NCBI GenBank assembly: GCA_027858595.1
Contig: JAQICK010000300.1
Coordinates: 1-12,864, forward strand
Source: Melioribacteraceae bacterium
Lineage (GTDB): Bacteria; Bacteroidota; Ignavibacteria; Ignavibacteriales; Melioribacteraceae
DNA: 12,864 nucleotides
Direction of reading: 5' to 3'
Both the position numbers and the translations under genes were made by a program. The notes under the pieces are model-generated. The model ran no database searches. It was not told where the DNA came from and saw only the letters and a program-made list of their open reading frames with translations. Shown here in pieces: positions 12,794 through 12,864 of this stretch. The stretch's first letter is position 1; every line of letters begins with the position of its first letter.

Positions 12794-12864
12794 GAGTAAA
12801 GAAGGAGTATTCCATGCTAGAAAGAAAGCGTTATAGTGGTGAACAAAAAACGATTATATTACGA
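12740..12864 (+). mobile_element. Left end of a probable insertion sequence (boundary approximate)
   Basis: The transposase start and the abrupt end of the kinase frame place the left boundary of an IS somewhere between about 12735 and 12800. IS3-type elements usually have a short leader of some tens of bases before OrfA. The terminal inverted repeat and target duplication cannot be fixed because the right end is outside the window. Confidence 0.45.
12814..12864 (+). CDS. IS3-type transposase, N-terminal fragment (runs off the window)
   Basis: Seventeen codons are visible, MLERKRYSGEQKTIILR, after a strong ribosome-binding site (GAAGGAG, 12801-12807, 6 nt upstream). The K/R-R-Y/F-S-x-E-x-K-x-x-I-L-R pattern is the usual start of the helix-turn-helix OrfA/transposase of IS3-like elements, which binds the element ends. 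The family call rests on this short stretch and on the broken gene just upstream, so it is provisional. Confidence 0.65.
   Translation, partial: MLERKRYSGEQKTIILR

Noticed and set aside
1..12864. CRISPR array, toxin-antitoxin pair or a known defence system
   Set aside because: No regularly spaced repeats, no toxin- or antitoxin-like small gene pair and no defence-associated domains were found on either strand.

Overview
The window is an AT-rich bacterial chromosome segment, most likely from the Bacteroidota/Chlorobiota (FCB) group and possibly an Ignavibacteria-like anaerobe or microaerophile. That is an inference from several signs. Two upstream regions carry a perfect TAnnTTTG -7 box of the Bacteroidota primary sigma factor close to a start codon. 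The sensor-kinase N-terminus is of the type common in Bacteroidota. A large PpiD/SurA-like foldase, DUF4342 and DUF748 proteins and a rubrerythrin are also present. I see no rRNA, tRNA or CRISPR array.

Left part (1-3650): a DUF748/AsmA-like envelope protein runs off the left edge on the minus strand, downstream of a minus-strand rubrerythrin. A divergent intergenic region separates these from a plus-strand, membrane-anchored parvulin-type foldase, followed by a small DUF4342 gene. That gene ends inside a hairpin shared with the convergent minus-strand genes.

Middle left (3653-5718): three minus-strand genes look like one operon: an MBL-fold hydrolase, then (2 nt later) a yeast Fcy1-type cytosine deaminase, then (39 nt later) an uncharacterised cysteine-motif protein. 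The roughly 310 bp upstream, shared with the divergent aminotransferase gene, hold a perfect CRP-type palindrome (TGTGA-N6-TCACA). They also hold a Bacteroidota-type promoter with a second palindrome across its -33 box and spacer.

Middle right (6029-9256): a class I PLP aminotransferase, a structured leader ending in a long terminator-like hairpin, then a Nif3-family protein and a coiled-coil zinc-ribbon (CdsZ-like) protein. The hairpin abuts the ribosome-binding site of the Nif3 gene, so it may be an attenuator.

Right part (9304-12864): radA and an mlaF-like ABC ATPase form a minus-strand pair with overlapping stop and start codons. Upstream lie a modular extragenic palindrome and a gene for a secreted, highly charged protein with three internal repeats. 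Divergent from it is the first ~97 codons of a sensor histidine kinase, cut off just before the start of an IS3-type transposase at the right edge. The intergenic region between the secreted-protein gene and the broken kinase gene holds four helically phased copies of an ATTGTTAAA-like motif, which looks like a response-regulator binding array. No complete new defence or mobile system is evident. The best leads are this severed regulatory locus, the Fcy1-type deaminase operon and the hairpin leader before the Nif3 gene.
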